From the NCBI RefSeq assembly GCF_036885195.1, contig NZ_CP133656.1, forward strand, positions 3,286,001 to 3,350,000: 64,000 bases of DNA. The letters are read 5' to 3'. This DNA is from Pectobacterium cacticida. GTDB taxonomy: Bacteria; Pseudomonadota; Gammaproteobacteria; Enterobacterales; Enterobacteriaceae. A program made the position numbers and the translations under genes. Under the pieces are notes generated by a model that was not told the DNA's origin, did no database searches, and was given only the letters and a program-made list of their open reading frames with translations. Positions within the stretch are counted from its first letter, which is position 1. Each line of letters starts with the position of its first letter. Below, one piece after another: positions 62,746-64,000 of this stretch.

Positions 62746-63384
62746 CTCATCCAGTGCTGGCGTATCCAAATGTGCGGTATCGCCAGCCGTTTCCACCACC
62801 CAACCCGGCGCTAACCACGGGCTATCCTGATAATCGATCCGCGACAGGGAGCAATTACGTAGACGCAAACGCCGTTCAGCCGACGCGGGTAGCCCTAAAA
62901 CCGTACTCAGCAGGCAGCCTAAGGCCATACCGTGACTCACCAGCAGAGGGCGACTCCCTGTCGGCAACGCCAGACAACTCGCTAATACGCCATGCATCCG
63001 CGATGCGACCTCCTCCATTGATTCGCCGCCTGGTATGCGGCCATCGGGCGTACCATCCACGATCTTTTTACGCCACCCTTCTTCTTCTGTCGTCAGGGAG
63101 TCCAGGTCTCGGGCTTCCAATACGCCCATGTTCAATTCACGCAACCCCGGCGCCAGGATTATCTGGCAATCACGACAGGATTTAGCGATGATTTCTGTCG
63201 TCTGACGCGTTCTTCCGAGATCGCTGGTAAAAATATGCGTGATCCCTAACGTCCTGATCCGTTCAGCAACTTGCCGTGCCTGTTGCTCACCTCTTGGCGT
63301 CAGCGCGCTATCCGATTGACCTTGAATACGTCGGGCCACATTCCACTCTGTTTCGCCATGGCGAACAAGATATACCTGTAACAT
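62734..63384 (-). CDS. gpmB: Histidine phosphatase family protein GpmB
   Basis: Phosphoglycerate-mutase-like phosphatase of 216 residues (E. coli 215). The catalytic RHGE motif is in YLVRHGETEWNVARRIQGQS (His9) and the second His in LVSHGMALGCLLS. Despite the name, a true mutase role is doubtful; relatives act as phosphatases on phosphorylated metabolites. It is divergent from yjjX, 50 bp apart, and convergent with rob. Confidence 0.92.
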   Translation of the reverse strand: MLQVYLVRHGETEWNVARRIQGQSDSALTPRGEQQARQVAERIRTLGITHIFTSDLGRTRQTTEIIAKSCRDCQIILAPGLRELNMGVLEARDLDSLTTEEEGWRKKIVDGTPDGRIPGGESMEEVASRMHGVLASCLALPTGSRPLLVSHGMALGCLLSTVLGLPASAERRLRLRNCSLSRIDYQDSPWLAPGWVVETAGDTAHLDTPALDELQR

Positions 63385-63434
63385 GGTTATTTTCCGTTAT
63401 ACTGCGTCAAATTAACTAAAGGTACGAAACCGTT

Positions 63435-63974
63435 ATGTATCACGTTGTTGCTGCAACTACTAATCCGGCCAAAATTAAGGCTATTACCCAGGCCTTCACC
63501 GATGTCTTTGGTGCGGAAAATTGCCGCATCGAAGGCGTTGACGTCGATAGCGGCGTCCCACGTCAACCTCTTGGATCGATTGAAACCCGTACCGGTGCCA
63601 GAAACCGCGTTATGATGGCACGGCAGGTACGCCCGGAAGCAGATTTTTGGGTGGGCGTCGAAGCCGGCATTGAAGAAAGTATGACGTTCGCCTGGATGGT
63701 AATCGAAAATGCACATCTGCGCGGCGAATCCCGTTCTGCAAGCCTGGTGCTTCCTGAAAGTATATTACACGGTATTCGTGAAGGGCGGGAATTAGGTGAT
63801 GAAATGGAACGTTTAACCGGCGTTCAAAATATCAAACATAAAGGCGGAGCTATCGGCGTCTTCACCGATGGCAAGTTGTCACGAACCAGCGTTTACCACC
63901 AGGCCTTGCTGCTGGCCCTGGTGCCCTTTCATAATCCGATCTACCAGATTCCCGTTCAGACAGCAAAGCAGTAA
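63435..63974 (+). CDS. yjjX: Inosine/xanthosine triphosphatase YjjX
   Basis: House-cleaning NTPase that hydrolyses ITP and XTP, keeping deaminated purines out of nucleic acids. The 179-residue protein (E. coli 170) has the ITPase-like fold, with the N-terminal motif ATTNPAKIKAITQAF, then GSIETRTGARNR, ADFWVGVEAGIE and KGGAIGVFTDGKLSRTSVYH. The extra residues are at the C-terminus (QIPVQTAKQ). The gene is complete, with 26 bases left before the window end. Confidence 0.93.
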   Translation: MYHVVAATTNPAKIKAITQAFTDVFGAENCRIEGVDVDSGVPRQPLGSIETRTGARNRVMMARQVRPEADFWVGVEAGIEESMTFAWMVIENAHLRGESRSASLVLPESILHGIREGRELGDEMERLTGVQNIKHKGGAIGVFTDGKLSRTSVYHQALLLALVPFHNPIYQIPVQTAKQ

Positions 63975-64000
63975 CCATTACGCTTTGTCTATCGATGGTG

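Noticed and set aside
1..64000. CRISPR arrays, tRNA or rRNA genes, insertion sequences, prophage or defence genes
   Set aside because: I looked for direct-repeat arrays, conserved tRNA ends, transposase motifs and restriction or toxin-antitoxin domains and saw none; the window is core chromosome.

Overview
The window reads as ordinary chromosome of an enterobacterial gammaproteobacterium. From about 5 kb to the right end, gene content, order and orientation follow the E. coli K-12 segment that runs from yjjX through thrLABC (0 min) to the thiBPQ-sgrR region, seen here in reverse. Hut genes, a long SgrT, the presence of ilvBN beside thiBPQ and the absence of creBCD, nhaR, araBADC and rihC point away from Escherichia. 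They suggest a soft-rot or plant-associated enterobacterium (Pectobacteriaceae, Pectobacterium- or Brenneria-like). The genus is an inference from remembered relatives, not from a search.

Left end (1-5.3 kb): a piece of a histidine-utilisation cluster (hutC repressor, hutD, hutI) with HutC-type operator palindromes in both intergenic regions, followed by a two-gene unit for a succinate-semialdehyde-type aldehyde dehydrogenase and an FMN reductase. 5.3-13.2 kb: the sugar-phosphate stress module (SgrS sRNA encoding SgrT, divergent from sgrR), a TPP riboswitch with thiBPQ (thiamine import), and an ilvBN acetolactate synthase operon preceded by a valine-rich leader peptide and attenuator.

13.2-31.2 kb: yabI (DedA), polB, rapA, rluA, djlA, then the outer-membrane, cofactor and ribosome operon lptD-surA-pdxA-rsmA-apaG-apaH, folA, and a small exporter group (yjjPB and a RhtB-type protein). 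31.3-43 kb: carAB, dapB, then ribF-ileS-lspA-fkpB-ispH, all on the minus strand. 43.4-53.8 kb: rpsT, nhaA, dnaKJ with a heat-shock promoter, satP, an MHS-type MFS transporter, mog, talB, yaaA. 53.8-58.8 kb: thrLABC with its attenuator. 58.9-64 kb: the yjtD (TrmJ-like) methyltransferase, arcA with a long leader and an FNR site, creA, rob, gpmB and yjjX.

Several control elements can be read directly: two amino-acid attenuators (ivbL, thrL), one TPP riboswitch, one sRNA with its seed and terminator, tandem ARG boxes at carAB, a sigma-32 promoter at dnaK, an FNR box at arcA, and conserved TTG starts at carA and rpsT. I found no tRNA, rRNA, CRISPR array, insertion sequence, prophage or defence island, and no convincing new multi-gene system. 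The observations most worth following are non-coding: the diverged SgrS/SgrT, a 28-bp ARG-like palindrome upstream of dapB, a strong hairpin between rapA and rluA, and the relocated ilvBN and yjjPB genes.
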